Position numbers and translations under genes: made by a program. A stretch of DNA of 46,412 nucleotides from CAVTUU01 sp045804965 (GTDB lineage: Bacteria > Chloroflexota > Chloroflexia > Thermomicrobiales > UBA6265). Of this stretch, positions 38,666 through 46,412 are shown in pieces; within the stretch, counting starts at the first letter, position 1; each line of letters opens with the position of its first letter. The stretch is from contig JBJMMD010000054.1 in the NCBI GenBank assembly GCA_045804965.1, positions 1 through 46,412 on the forward strand, given 5' to 3'. The notes beneath the pieces are model-generated. The model searched no databases and had not been told where the DNA came from. It worked only from the letters and a program-made list of their open reading frames with translations.

Positions 38666-41113
38666 ATGGCCGACCCGACATCAACCGACTCAAACCGCCT
38701 CCGACCGGTGCCTCCGGTCCCCTTACCTGCCCGGGACCGGCTCGGCGCGCCGCTGCCTGCCCCGCTCACCTCGTTCGTGGGCCGGGAGCAGGAAGTAGCG
38801 GCTGTCGTCGACCTGCTCCGGCAGGAGGGCGTGCGCCTCGTCACACTGACCGGTTCGGGCGGAGTCGGCAAGACCCGGCTCGCGCTGCGGGTGGCTGGGG
38901 AGCTGGCGCGAGAGTTCGCCGACGGTGTCGCCTTCGTGGACTTGACGCCGCTCTCAGAGCCCGACCTGGTGGCGCCGTCCATCGCCCAAACGCTCGGTGT
39001 CCGCGAGACGGGCGATCGCCCGCTCACAGAGCGCCTGGTCGAGGCCTTACGGGACCGCCGTGTGCTGCTGGTGCTGGACAACTTTGAGCAGGTCGTCGAG
39101 GCCGCACCGCTGCTCGTAACGCTCTTGGGCGCCTGTCCCCGTTTGAAGGTTCTGGTCACCAGCCGGGTCCGGCTTCGAGTGTCGGGGGAACACGCCTTCG
39201 TTGTGCCCCCGCTGGTGTTGGCGGAGGGCGAGGAGGTGACCCCGCTCGCCGAGGTGGCGATGGCGGCAGCGACCCGCCTTTTTGTGACGCGGGCGGCGGC
39301 GGCTGATCCGGCGTTCGCCCTGACGGAGACCAATGCCGCCGCCGTTGCTGAGGTCTGCCGTCGGCTGGACGGGCTGCCCCTAGCAATTGAGCTCGCGGCG
39401 GCGCGCGTAGCCCTGCTTCCGCCCGAGGCCATGCTCGCCCGCCTCACTCAGGAGGCCCACGCGCGTCTGCCGCTGCTGACCGATGGCCCGCGCGACGTGC
39501 CCGCCCGCCAGCGGACGCTGTGGAGCGCCATCGCCTGGAGCTACGACCTGCTCTCGGCCGAGGAACAGACCCTCTTCCGGAGGCTCGCGGTCTTCGTCGG
39601 CGGCTTCACGCTCGCCGCAGCCGAGAGAGTTGCAGGACTGACACTTGAGGACTCAGGACTGCGTACCACGGACGCGATTCACGTCGGTTCAGTCCTCGGC
39701 GGCGTCGCAGCGCTGATCGACGCCAGCCTGCTGCGGCGGGAGGAGGGGCCGGGTGGCGGGCCGCGCTACACGATGCTGGAGACGGTGCGTGAGTTCGGGC
39801 TGGAGGTGCTGGCGGCCGAGGGCGAGGAGGGGCAGGTGCGGGCCGCCTACGCCGACTTCTGCTTGGCGCTGACCGAGCGCGACCAGCGGGCCATGGACTG
39901 GCACGAGATGGCCGCCTGGTTCGACCTCCTGCAGGCCGAGCATGACAACCTGCGGGCGGCGCTCGCCTGGTTGGAGCGCAGCGGCGACATAGTCGGGCTG
40001 CTCCGGCTGGCCGGCAACCTCGCCTGGTTCTGGCTCTACCGCAGCCACCGTGCCGAAGGCCGGCGGTGGCTAGAGCGCGCGGTCGCCGCGGCGCAGGAGG
40101 CAGAGGCGTCAGACGACGTCCGCGCCTGGGCGCTGCACGGGGCCGCCCTGCTGACCCGCACCCAGAACGACATCGCCCGGGCGGAGCGGTTAGGCGCGGA
40201 GGCTCTGCAGCTGTACCGCGGCCTCGAAGACGCCTGGGGCACCGCGGTCTCGCTGAACCTCCTCGGTGCCCTGGCCCGGAACCGGGGCGCCCACGACGAG
40301 GCGTGGGCATTCGGCGAGGAGGCGTTGACCCTGTTCGAGGAGTTGGGGATGGCGCGGTGGGTAGCGCGGGTGCGGGCCCACCTCGGGATCGTCGCCCACT
40401 GGCGCGGCGACGACGGCGCCGCCGAGACGCTCCTTCACGCTGCGTCGACTGCGCACCACGAGCAGAATGACCAGATCGGCTCCGCCATCACCCTCCACTG
40501 GCTGGCGGCGGTGGCCGCCGACCGGGGTGACCACGCGCGGGCGATAGCCCTCGCGCGCGAGGGCCTCGACGCCGCGAGTGCGGCCGGGGCGAAGGAGGCT
40601 CTGCTTGACGGCCTGGCCGGGCTGACGACGGTCGCCGTCGGCCTCGGCCGGATGGAGGCGGCGGCGCGCCTGCTGGGCGCAGTAGGGGCGCATCGCGAGC
40701 GGCTGGGCTACACCTTCGAACGGCCCGAACAGGAGCGGTACGACCGGGCCGCGCAGGTCGCGCGAGAGGCGCTCGGGGACGCGACCTTCTCCCGCGCGGA
40801 GGCGGCCGGCCGGGCGCTCTCCCTCGACGAGGCCGTGGCCGAGGCTTCTGCATTCGCTGTGCCGGTGAGTCCGGCCGTTGCGAATGCACCTTCCGGCGCG
40901 GCGGTTCGGCACGGGCTGACGGCGCGCGAGGTCGAGGTCCTGTGCCTGTTAGCGCAACGGCGGACCGACCGCGAGATCGCTGACGAACTCTTCATCAGCC
41001 CGAAGACGGCCGGGTTCCACGTCGCCAACATCCTCAGCAAGCTCGCCGTCGCCAACCGGCGCGAAGCCGCTGCCCTCGCCCACCGCGAGGGCCTGACTAC
41101 GACCCCCTCCTAG
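38666..41113 (+). CDS. Large STAND-type transcriptional regulator, NB-ARC/TPR with C-terminal LuxR HTH
   Basis: The 815-residue protein has a P-loop NTPase (about 35-330) with Walker A TGSGGVGKTRLAL and Walker B LLVLDNFEQV, then LVTSRVRLRVSGEH and LDGLPLAIELAAARV, as in AfsR/NB-ARC regulators. A helical repeat region (about 400-720) contains EHDNLRAALAWLERSGD and several TPR-like units. The C-terminal HTH starts LTAREVEVLCLLAQRRTDREIA and has FISPKTAGFHVANILSKL, a LuxR-type domain. ATG 38666 or GTG 38651 may be the start. Such proteins bind a signal molecule or partner, hydrolyse ATP and activate promoters. GC content at third positions is higher than in the degenerate DNA upstream. The neighbouring homologue at 44404 has the DNA-binding domain at the other end. 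Confidence 0.9.
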   Translation: MADPTSTDSNRLRPVPPVPLPARDRLGAPLPAPLTSFVGREQEVAAVVDLLRQEGVRLVTLTGSGGVGKTRLALRVAGELAREFADGVAFVDLTPLSEPDLVAPSIAQTLGVRETGDRPLTERLVEALRDRRVLLVLDNFEQVVEAAPLLVTLLGACPRLKVLVTSRVRLRVSGEHAFVVPPLVLAEGEEVTPLAEVAMAAATRLFVTRAAAADPAFALTETNAAAVAEVCRRLDGLPLAIELAAARVALLPPEAMLARLTQEAHARLPLLTDGPRDVPARQRTLWSAIAWSYDLLSAEEQTLFRRLAVFVGGFTLAAAERVAGLTLEDSGLRTTDAIHVGSVLGGVAALIDASLLRREEGPGGGPRYTMLETVREFGLEVLAAEGEEGQVRAAYADFCLALTERDQRAMDWHEMAAWFDLLQAEHDNLRAALAWLERSGDIVGLLRLAGNLAWFWLYRSHRAEGRRWLERAVAAAQEAEASDDVRAWALHGAALLTRTQNDIARAERLGAEALQLYRGLEDAWGTAVSLNLLGALARNRGAHDEAWAFGEEALTLFEELGMARWVARVRAHLGIVAHWRGDDGAAETLLHAASTAHHEQNDQIGSAITLHWLAAVAADRGDHARAIALAREGLDAASAAGAKEALLDGLAGLTTVAVGLGRMEAAARLLGAVGAHRERLGYTFERPEQERYDRAAQVAREALGDATFSRAEAAGRALSLDEAVAEASAFAVPVSPAVANAPSGAAVRHGLTAREVEVLCLLAQRRTDREIADELFISPKTAGFHVANILSKLAVANRREAAALAHREGLTTTPS

Positions 41114-41144
41114 GAAGTTCTCCCAGGTTCCCCGCACCGGGCCG

Positions 41145-41160
41145 CCCCGGCAAACCGGGG
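41145..41160 (+). terminator. Hairpin after the STAND regulator gene
   Basis: CCCCGG and CCGGGG pair perfectly around CAAA, followed by GTTTCT. It lies 32 bp past the stop. Confidence 0.45.
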
Positions 41161-41270
41161 GTTTCTCCCGGTGTGTCTGGCGGGGCTGGCAGGCATGATG
41201 GGACCGTGCCTGGCGGGTGCCGGGCGTCGGACTTAATTGATATGACTATGATCGAAAGGAGATCATCGGA

Positions 41271-41771
41271 ATGCGACGGTACTTCACACTTGGGTTGATG
41301 GCGCTGGCACTGCTGCTCGCGGTGGGGGCGAGTGTCCATGATGTTGCTGCGGCCAAGGCGCCTGCCTTCAAGAAGGCCCCGACCTTCACCGAGATCGGCT
41401 TCAGGCTCAACGCCTCCGGCTCGATCACCGGCCTGGAACCTTCGGCCGAGTACCCGAATGACACCAAGATCTTCCTGACCGGGTACGGGACCCTGAAGGT
41501 GGACTGTTTCGACTCGTCCGCCACGCTGTTGGGCGAGGCGACGGCTTCGTTCGGGAGCGTCCAGGGCCTGCAGTATGTCCCGGACAGCCAGCTTCGGCCG
41601 AGCGGCACGCCGTTCAGCGTGACGACGGAGGCACCGGGCCTGACGCCGGAGCAGGCCGGCTGCCCAGGCGGCGCCACCTACACGGCCGCTCGTGAGACCA
41701 CCTACACGATCGCGCGCATGGTAGTCATCCAGCGTGGACTCATCGTCCTCGATCAAACCTTCTACCTCTAG
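41271..41771 (+). CDS. Small exported protein of unknown function
   Basis: The start at 41271 is preceded by AAAGGAG at about 10 bases. The 166-residue protein has a Sec signal peptide (about 1-27, RRYFTLGLMALALLLAVGAS...AAAK). The mature part has about 135 residues, predicted beta-rich by its alternating pattern, with two Cys (in KVDCFDSS and EQAGCPGG) that could form a disulfide. I do not recognise a family. It stands between the STAND regulator and the methyltransferase with its own likely terminator. Confidence 0.7.
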   Translation: MRRYFTLGLMALALLLAVGASVHDVAAAKAPAFKKAPTFTEIGFRLNASGSITGLEPSAEYPNDTKIFLTGYGTLKVDCFDSSATLLGEATASFGSVQGLQYVPDSQLRPSGTPFSVTTEAPGLTPEQAGCPGGATYTAARETTYTIARMVVIQRGLIVLDQTFYL

Positions 41772-41791
41772 GCCGCGACGCAGGGCCAGCG

Positions 41792-41814
41792 GGGCCGCCT
41801 TCAAAGCGGCCCCT
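41792..41814 (+). terminator. Hairpin after the exported protein gene
   Basis: GGGGCCGC and GCGGCCCC pair perfectly over 8 bp around CTTCAAA, 20 bp after the stop. TACCTTAACTT follows, a weak T-rich tail. Confidence 0.55.
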
Positions 41815-41954
41815 ACCTTAACTTGGACTTGAGGCCGGTTGGCGGCCCGCTGGAGTTGGGTGGCGGCCAGGATGTCCCCCGCAAGGTGACCGCTCGCGAA
41901 CTGGCCCCTTGGCCCTTCGACGCACGACGCTTCGATGCAAGGAGTGAACGCAAC

Positions 41955-42800
41955 ATGTCGACTAATCTCATAGCGCCGACGGAATTCGCAGCCGCTGGGC
42001 CCGACCTCGCGGCGATCAAGCAGCGGCAACAGCAGACATGGGCCACCGGCGACTACGCGGTCGTCGGCTCGACGCTCACCGTCATGGCCGAGCTGCTCTG
42101 CGAGGCAGCGGACCTACACGCGGACCAGCGGGTCCTCGACGTGGCCACGGGCAACGGTAATGCGGCGCTGGCCGCCGCCCGGCGCTTCGGCGTGGTCACG
42201 GGCATCGACTATGTCCCGGCCTTGCTGGCACGGGGTCGGGAGCGGGCGGCCGCCGAGGGGCTGCCGGTCACCTTCGCCGAGGGCGACGCCGAGGACATCC
42301 CGTTCCCTGACGCCTCGTTCGATGTGGTGCTCTCCACCCTCGGCTCCATGTTCGCCCCCGACCAGGAGAAGGCGGCCGGCGAGCTGCTGCGGGTGTGCCG
42401 GCCTGGCGGCAAGGTCGGGTTGGCGAACTGGACCCCCGACGGATTCATCGGTCAGATGTTCAAAGTGACGGGGCGGTACGTGCCCCCGCCGCCCGGTCTG
42501 CGGCCGCCGGCACTCTGGGGTACTGAGGAGCGGCTCTGGGAGCTCTTCGGCGACGGGGTCGCTTCGATGCGGGCGGAGCGGCGCAGCTTCGTCTTCCGCT
42601 ACCGCTCGTTCGACCACTGGCTGGAGGTCTTCCGGACCTACTACGGCCCGGTGTCCAAGGCGTTCCAGGCGCTGGATACAGACCAGCAGGATGCCTATGC
42701 CGCCGATCTCCGCTCGCTGGTCGCGCAGTTCAATAAGTCCGACGACGGGACGATGGCCGTGCCAAGCGACTACCTAGAGGTCGTTGCCGTTCGGGCCTGA
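41955..42800 (+). CDS. SAM-dependent methyltransferase (class I)
   Basis: The ATG at 41955 has AAGGAG about 10 bases upstream; the open frame to 41823 has no better site. The 281-residue protein has motif I VLDVATGNGNAALAAA, an acidic end of strand 2 replaced by GIDYVPALLARGRERA, then EGDAEDIPFPDASFDVVLSTL and LLRVCRPGGKVGLANWTPDGFIG (each recognised separately). This is the UbiE/methyltransferase_11 type. The substrate is unknown; small molecules are usual for this group. It is followed immediately by the remnant of an integrase on the other strand. Confidence 0.88.
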   Translation: MSTNLIAPTEFAAAGPDLAAIKQRQQQTWATGDYAVVGSTLTVMAELLCEAADLHADQRVLDVATGNGNAALAAARRFGVVTGIDYVPALLARGRERAAAEGLPVTFAEGDAEDIPFPDASFDVVLSTLGSMFAPDQEKAAGELLRVCRPGGKVGLANWTPDGFIGQMFKVTGRYVPPPPGLRPPALWGTEERLWELFGDGVASMRAERRSFVFRYRSFDHWLEVFRTYYGPVSKAFQALDTDQQDAYAADLRSLVAQFNKSDDGTMAVPSDYLEVVAVRA

Positions 42801-42814
42801 GTCTGCGTGCCCGA

Positions 42815-42900
42815 TCAGAATGCTTTCGTCATGGTAATGTCGGCGTGGCCGAAGCGTTCCTGCACGACTTTCGGACTGGCCTGAAGTCGCTGGACCAGTG
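42815..42900 (-). pseudogene. C-terminal remnant of a tyrosine recombinase/integrase
   Basis: On the minus strand the codons read LVQRLQASPKVVQERFGHAD then ITMTKAF and TGA. ASPKVVQERxGHAxIxMT is the well-known end-of-domain signature of phage-type integrases, containing the conserved second His; the catalytic Tyr that normally follows is missing. Upstream sequence on that strand is not integrase but the repeat block. Only this tail is left. Confidence 0.75.
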
Positions 42901-43055
42901 GTGCCGGGCATGGGACTCTACGGAGCCCATCCCGGTGCCTGTCTTTGCGTGTCAAATAGTGCCGTTTTGTGCGTGATCCCGAGGATCGGATGTCCAGTTG
43001 GTGTTGTTTGATGACGGCCAATCATGGACCGTTCGTGACAAAGTTGTGACAAAAA
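42898..43055. repeat. Dispersed repeat copy C
   Basis: Best preserved copy. GGTGCCGGGCATGGGACTC and GAGCCCATCCCGGTGCC form an imperfect inverted repeat with TACG between. Then GCGTGTCAAA, TTTTGTGCGTGATCC, GTCCAGTTGGTGTTGT, TGATGACGGCCAAT and GTTCGTGACAAAGTTGTGAC follow, shared with copy B and partly with copy A. The first arm, read on the minus strand, GAGTCCCATGCCCGGCACCA, looks like a tRNA 3' end with CCA. This suits an integrase attachment core. Confidence 0.65.
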
Positions 43056-43696
43056 GAAGCCGTCGATTTCTGATGGACAACACCAGCCATCTATCCTCAA
43101 TTCTCAGAGGCAGTATCGGACGGCGATGCTGCGAAGCGTTTCATGCGAAGGGACGACAACAGGTCGTGCGCCAAAGACAACCCTTGTCCTGCTTCAAGCC
43201 GACGCGTCCCTGACGAAAAACCCTGTTAGATTGCCTGTCATTCGTCGCCCAGTGGCTGTTTCTTCGACCGTTGGTTCCGACACAGGAACTTCGGTGAGCT
43301 CTGGTGTCGACGCGGTCCGCGGGTCGCCCCGTCGGCGTCCAGTTCTTCACTGATCCTCCGACCACCGGTGATCAGGCGGGGCTTCGAGGCGGGCTACGGC
43401 GGACTTCGTGTCGAGGGCTCGCCATCGGTCGTCGGCGACCGCCTTCACGGCGGTCGCATGGCTCGATAAGTTGGCAGGACGCTCAGATCAGGACGGCGCG
43501 CGATCCTGGCTCTCCTTCGTGTGCTTGGCACACTGCAAGCGTACCGTCCGCCTGTTGCTCCCCGGAACCCGCGCGCTGTTTGCGTCGCGATAGGACAGAC
43601 GGGCCAGCGTGCATCGTTGACGCCACGCGGTTCCCCCGTCACCATCGAGGCCTACGGTCCGCCAGTCCTGATGCGGCCTTGTCGCCATGCTTAGTG

Positions 43697-44083
43697 ATGC
43701 GAGCAATCGTGCGAGCACTCGTGGTCGAAGACCGGACCGAACTCTGCGAGGCGCTGGCGACCCTGGTGGCCGCTCGTGGTCATGACGTCATCACCCGCGC
43801 TGACGGATTGGCCGCTTGGCACGTTTGCCAGCGCGAGCTATTTGACCTCGTGCTCCTTGACGTCAGCCTGCCGGGCCTCAATGGTTTGGAAATCTGCCGG
43901 CGGTTGCGAGCGCGCCACGGACTGCCTCGCCGGTCTCCGCCGTTGGGTCGAGCCTGCGCCGCGCTCTGCTCTCGCCTATCCTGCGCAGCCACGCCCACTG
44001 CTGTCTCGGCGTGGTCAACAGCGGCTCCTTCGTTGGGGTCCCAGCATTGTCGGCTGGCAGTTGGTGGCGACGCAGCTCGGTGA
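43697..44083 (+). pseudogene. Truncated response-regulator receiver domain
   Basis: From ATG 43697 the first 75 or so codons spell a receiver domain: RALVVEDRTELCEALATLVA, phospho-acceptor Asp in LVLLDVSLPGLNGLEICRRL. After RARHGL the similarity ends; the Thr and Lys switch residues and any output domain are absent, and the rest of the frame is Arg/Ala/Ser-rich and not protein-like. It is best seen as a gene fragment cut near 43925. Confidence 0.65.
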
Positions 44084-44114
44084 GGATGAAACTGCTCTCG
44101 TTGACACTTAGCAT
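43878..44114 (-). CDS. Possible small protein of unknown function
   Basis: ATG 44114 has AAGGAG 9 bases upstream and opens 78 codons starting MLSVNESSFILTELRRHQLP. The first 45 residues look ordinary; the C-terminal third is antisense to the receiver fragment and may have been added by the rearrangement that cut it. No family is recognised. Confidence 0.3.
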   Translation of the reverse strand: MLSVNESSFILTELRRHQLPADNAGTPTKEPLLTTPRQQWAWLRRIGESRARRRLDPTAETGEAVRGALATAGRFPNH

Positions 44115-44403
44115 GATGCTTCGCTCCTTCATGTATCTCGATGACGACACGGCGCCACCGGCCGATCGCAATACCGGACGGTTTCGCCCGTCTGCGGGGC
44201 GGCTGGGCTTGTCTCCTGCCTGCGGCAGTGCGACGGTCCAGTAGTCATAGGCTACGGATCCACGGCGCCGCACTCCAGACCCAACGACGGCTCATCGGCA
44301 GCACATCGTCGGCACATGGCTGCGCGGCAACACGACGACCGTGCTAGGATGACGCCATCGCGTGAAATTGCAGGCCCCGTCCGGTGGGCGTCTGGAGCAG
44401 GGC

Positions 44404-46412
44404 ATGGACAGTACGGCGACCGACTCCTTCGGCGCCGTGCTGCGTCGCCGGCGCGTCGCCGCGGGGCTCAGCCAAGAAGAGTTAGCCGAGCGCGCGAGTC
44501 TCAGCGTGCGCGGCGTCGGCAACCTGGAGCAGGGGCACCGCCAAGCTCCCCGCCTCGCCACGGTGCGATTGCTGGCTGACGCCCTCGGGCTTGATGACGG
44601 GGGCCGGGCCAACCTCATCGCCGCGGCCCGGCCGGAGCTTGCCACCGCTCCTCCGATCTCCCTCTCGCCAGTTCCAGCGCCGGTTCCCCAGCCGCGCACA
44701 CCCGTGATTGGGCGCGAGCGCGAGCGCGCCGAGTTGGGTGCGCTGTTGTCCCGGCCCGATGTTCCTCTCGTCACGGTGACCGGCCCCGGCGGGGTCGGCA
44801 AGACTCGCCTGGCCCTCCACGTGGCCGCCGACCTCCGAGCGGGTTTCCCCGACGGGATCGCCTTTGTCTCCCTGGCGCCAGTCCGTAACCCGGTCCTCGT
44901 GCTGCCGACGGTGGCTCGCGCCGTTGGTCTACATGACAACCCCGACCTCTCCCCGCTCGACCAACTGGCGACCTGGTTGGGTGGGCGGTCGTTCCTGCTG
45001 GTACTTGACAACCTCGAGCAGGTCGTTGCAGCCGCCCCGGTGCTGGCCGACCTCCTCGCCCGCTGCCCTAACCTCACGGTCCTGGCGACCAGCCGATTGG
45101 CGCTCCATATTGCTGGCGAGCATCGCTATCCGCTATCCCCGTTGCGCCTGCCCGACCTCGACCGCCTGCCAGTCCTGTCCGAGTTGGCCGCCACCGAGGC
45201 AGTCGCCCTCTTTGTGGCGCGCGCCCAGGCGACTGACCCCGCCTTCGCCTTAAGAGAGGCCAACGCCCTGACTGTTGCCGCGATCTGCGCCCGGCTCGAC
45301 GGTCTCCCCCTGGCGCTCGAGTTGGCAGCGGCACGGGTGCCGACGCTGCCGCTGCCGGTGCTGCTGGCCCGGCTGGAGCACGCCTTGCCGCTGCTGACCG
45401 GCGGCACGCGCGACGCGCCCGATCGGCAGCGGACGATGCGAGACGCGATCGCCTGGAGCTATGACCTGCTGGAGGCGGCCGATCAAGCCCTGCTCCGCCA
45501 CCTCGCCGTCTTCGTCGGCGGCTTCACGCTCGGGGCAGCCGAGGACCTCATCCGGGAGGCGGGAGCAGAGAATGGGCGCTCGGCGCACCCGGCTCCAGCC
45601 TCCGTCCTGGACGGGATTGAGGCACTGGTCGCTGCCAGCCTGGTGCAAGCATCGTCCGACCCGCTGGCCGCGGAGCCGCGCTACCGGATGCTGGAGACGG
45701 TCCGTGAGTTTGGGCTGGAGCAACTGGCGAAGCGCGGTGAGGAAACAGCGGCCCGCGACGCGCATGTCGAGTACTTTGCGGCTCTGGCGGAGCGGGCAGC
45801 GGCGGCGTTCTACGGGCCTGCGGAAGATGCCTGGTTCGCTTGGCTGGAGGCCGACCACGCCAACTTCTTGAGTGCGCTGGCCTGGTGCGTAGCCCGCGAG
45901 GACCACTATCGCCTCGGCCGATTGGTCGCCGCGCTGTGGTGGTTTTGGGCCACCGGTGGCCACACCGCCGAGGGGCGCACCTGGTTGGAGCAGGCGGTCG
46001 CCGCGACTGCGGACGCGCCGCCCCCGCTCCGCGCTCAGGTCGTCTGCGCGGCGGGGTATTACTCCGGCGATGCGAGTCTCAACGCGAGCGCGACCCCGCT
46101 GCTGGACGAGTGTCTCGCGTTGGCGGAGGCGACCGGCGACCGCGAGGCCGCCGCGCGAGCAGTTACTTTGCTAGCCATTGCAAGCCCCGGCAGCGACCTC
46201 GATCGGGCCGAAGCCTTCGCGACCGAGGCCGCCGAGCGCTGGCGCGCGCTGGGGCCGAGTGTCTTGTGGGGGGAATGTCTCCTGGCGCAGGGACACGTCG
46301 CCTGGGCAAAAGGGAAGCTTGACCGGGCCACGACGTATATCGAAGAGGCTCTGGTGTTGGCCCGCGCCCATGGGTTTGCGTGGGGGATCGCCTTGGCCCA
46401 AAATTTCCTGGG
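44404..46412 (+). CDS. Large STAND-type regulator with N-terminal XRE HTH (3' end outside window)
   Basis: ATG 44404 has GGAG 6 bases upstream; the frame stays open to the window edge (over 669 residues). The N-terminal helix-turn-helix is Xre-like: LRRRRVAAGLSQEELAERAS then SVRGVGNLEQGHRQAPRLAT. An NB-ARC/AfsR-type NTPase (about 100-400) has Walker A TGPGGVGKTRLAL, Walker B LLVLDNLEQV, LATSRLALHIAGEH and LDGLPLALELAAARV. A helical repeat region follows (ADHANFLSALAWCVARED and TPR-like units). It is clearly homologous to 38666-41113 in the NTPase and repeats, but the DNA-binding domain is at the N-terminus. Target and ligand are unknown. Confidence 0.9.
   Translation, partial: MDSTATDSFGAVLRRRRVAAGLSQEELAERASLSVRGVGNLEQGHRQAPRLATVRLLADALGLDDGGRANLIAAARPELATAPPISLSPVPAPVPQPRTPVIGRERERAELGALLSRPDVPLVTVTGPGGVGKTRLALHVAADLRAGFPDGIAFVSLAPVRNPVLVLPTVARAVGLHDNPDLSPLDQLATWLGGRSFLLVLDNLEQVVAAAPVLADLLARCPNLTVLATSRLALHIAGEHRYPLSPLRLPDLDRLPVLSELAATEAVALFVARAQATDPAFALREANALTVAAICARLDGLPLALELAAARVPTLPLPVLLARLEHALPLLTGGTRDAPDRQRTMRDAIAWSYDLLEAADQALLRHLAVFVGGFTLGAAEDLIREAGAENGRSAHPAPASVLDGIEALVAASLVQASSDPLAAEPRYRMLETVREFGLEQLAKRGEETAARDAHVEYFAALAERAAAAFYGPAEDAWFAWLEADHANFLSALAWCVAREDHYRLGRLVAALWWFWATGGHTAEGRTWLEQAVAATADAPPPLRAQVVCAAGYYSGDASLNASATPLLDECLALAEATGDREAAARAVTLLAIASPGSDLDRAEAFATEAAERWRALGPSVLWGECLLAQGHVAWAKGKLDRATTYIEEALVLARAHGFAWGIALAQNFL

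Larger units (their letters stand above)
42801..43696. other. 900-bp interval of mobile-element remnants
   Basis: It contains an integrase tail and attachment-like repeat copy C (42815-43055). The rest (43056-43696) shows no supported gene in any frame. Confidence 0.5.

Noticed and set aside
1..46412. CRISPR array, rRNA, or complete tRNA gene
   Set aside because: No regularly spaced direct repeats and no complete cloverleaf or rRNA core sequence were seen by eye.

Overview
The window looks like a chromosomal segment of a high-GC Chloroflexota bacterium, most likely near the Thermomicrobia. This is an inference from gene content: tandem universal stress proteins, a NirK-type copper enzyme, large AfsR/LuxR-type NTPases, a GH38-like/CUT1 sugar locus, and a dispersed 'GTCATTCCGAG...' hairpin repeat. 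No rRNA or complete tRNA gene was found.

Region 1 (1-17000) is mostly minus-strand stress and redox genes. After the 3' end of a DoxX/DoxD-like gene come an OmpR-type response regulator and a GAF-PAS histidine kinase whose GAF domain resembles DevS/DosS. They are followed by a flavodoxin, four universal stress proteins, a GNAT acetyltransferase and two FMN-binding split-barrel proteins. In the middle sits an exported redox cluster: two-domain multicopper oxidase, NirK-like copper enzyme, membrane-anchored DsbA-like protein, and a PCYCGC-type lipoprotein. The lipoprotein's reading frame contains a TGA at the first position of its conserved C-G-x-C pair, so it is a strong selenoprotein candidate. 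A CoA-transferase is encoded on the plus strand nearby. The whole resembles a hypoxia/nitrosative-stress regulon.

Region 2 (17000-22700) holds an SDR dehydrogenase, an Nramp-superfamily transporter with a non-canonical metal-site motif, an exported cupredoxin protein, a DUF6544-like protein, and gene-poor stretches with copies of a dispersed repeat.

Region 3 (22719-37087) is a carbohydrate-utilisation locus. It contains two GH38-like enzymes, a CUT1 ABC importer (binding protein and two permeases, no ATPase), a FadR/GntR-family regulator, an SMP-30 lactonase, an enolase-superfamily sugar-acid dehydratase that probably starts at CTG, an SDR, and an aldose-epimerase-like gene broken by an in-frame TGA. 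The divergent interval between importer and regulator carries two good sigma70-type promoters, each next to one of two inverted copies of a 23-bp operator. A coherent reading is uptake and hydrolysis of a (mannose-containing?) glycoside followed by non-phosphorylative oxidation of the sugar.

Region 4 (37088-46412) is an accessory region. It has degraded genes, integrase-tail/attachment-site-like repeats, two large STAND regulators of different architecture, a small exported protein, a methyltransferase and a truncated receiver domain. The last gene runs off the window.
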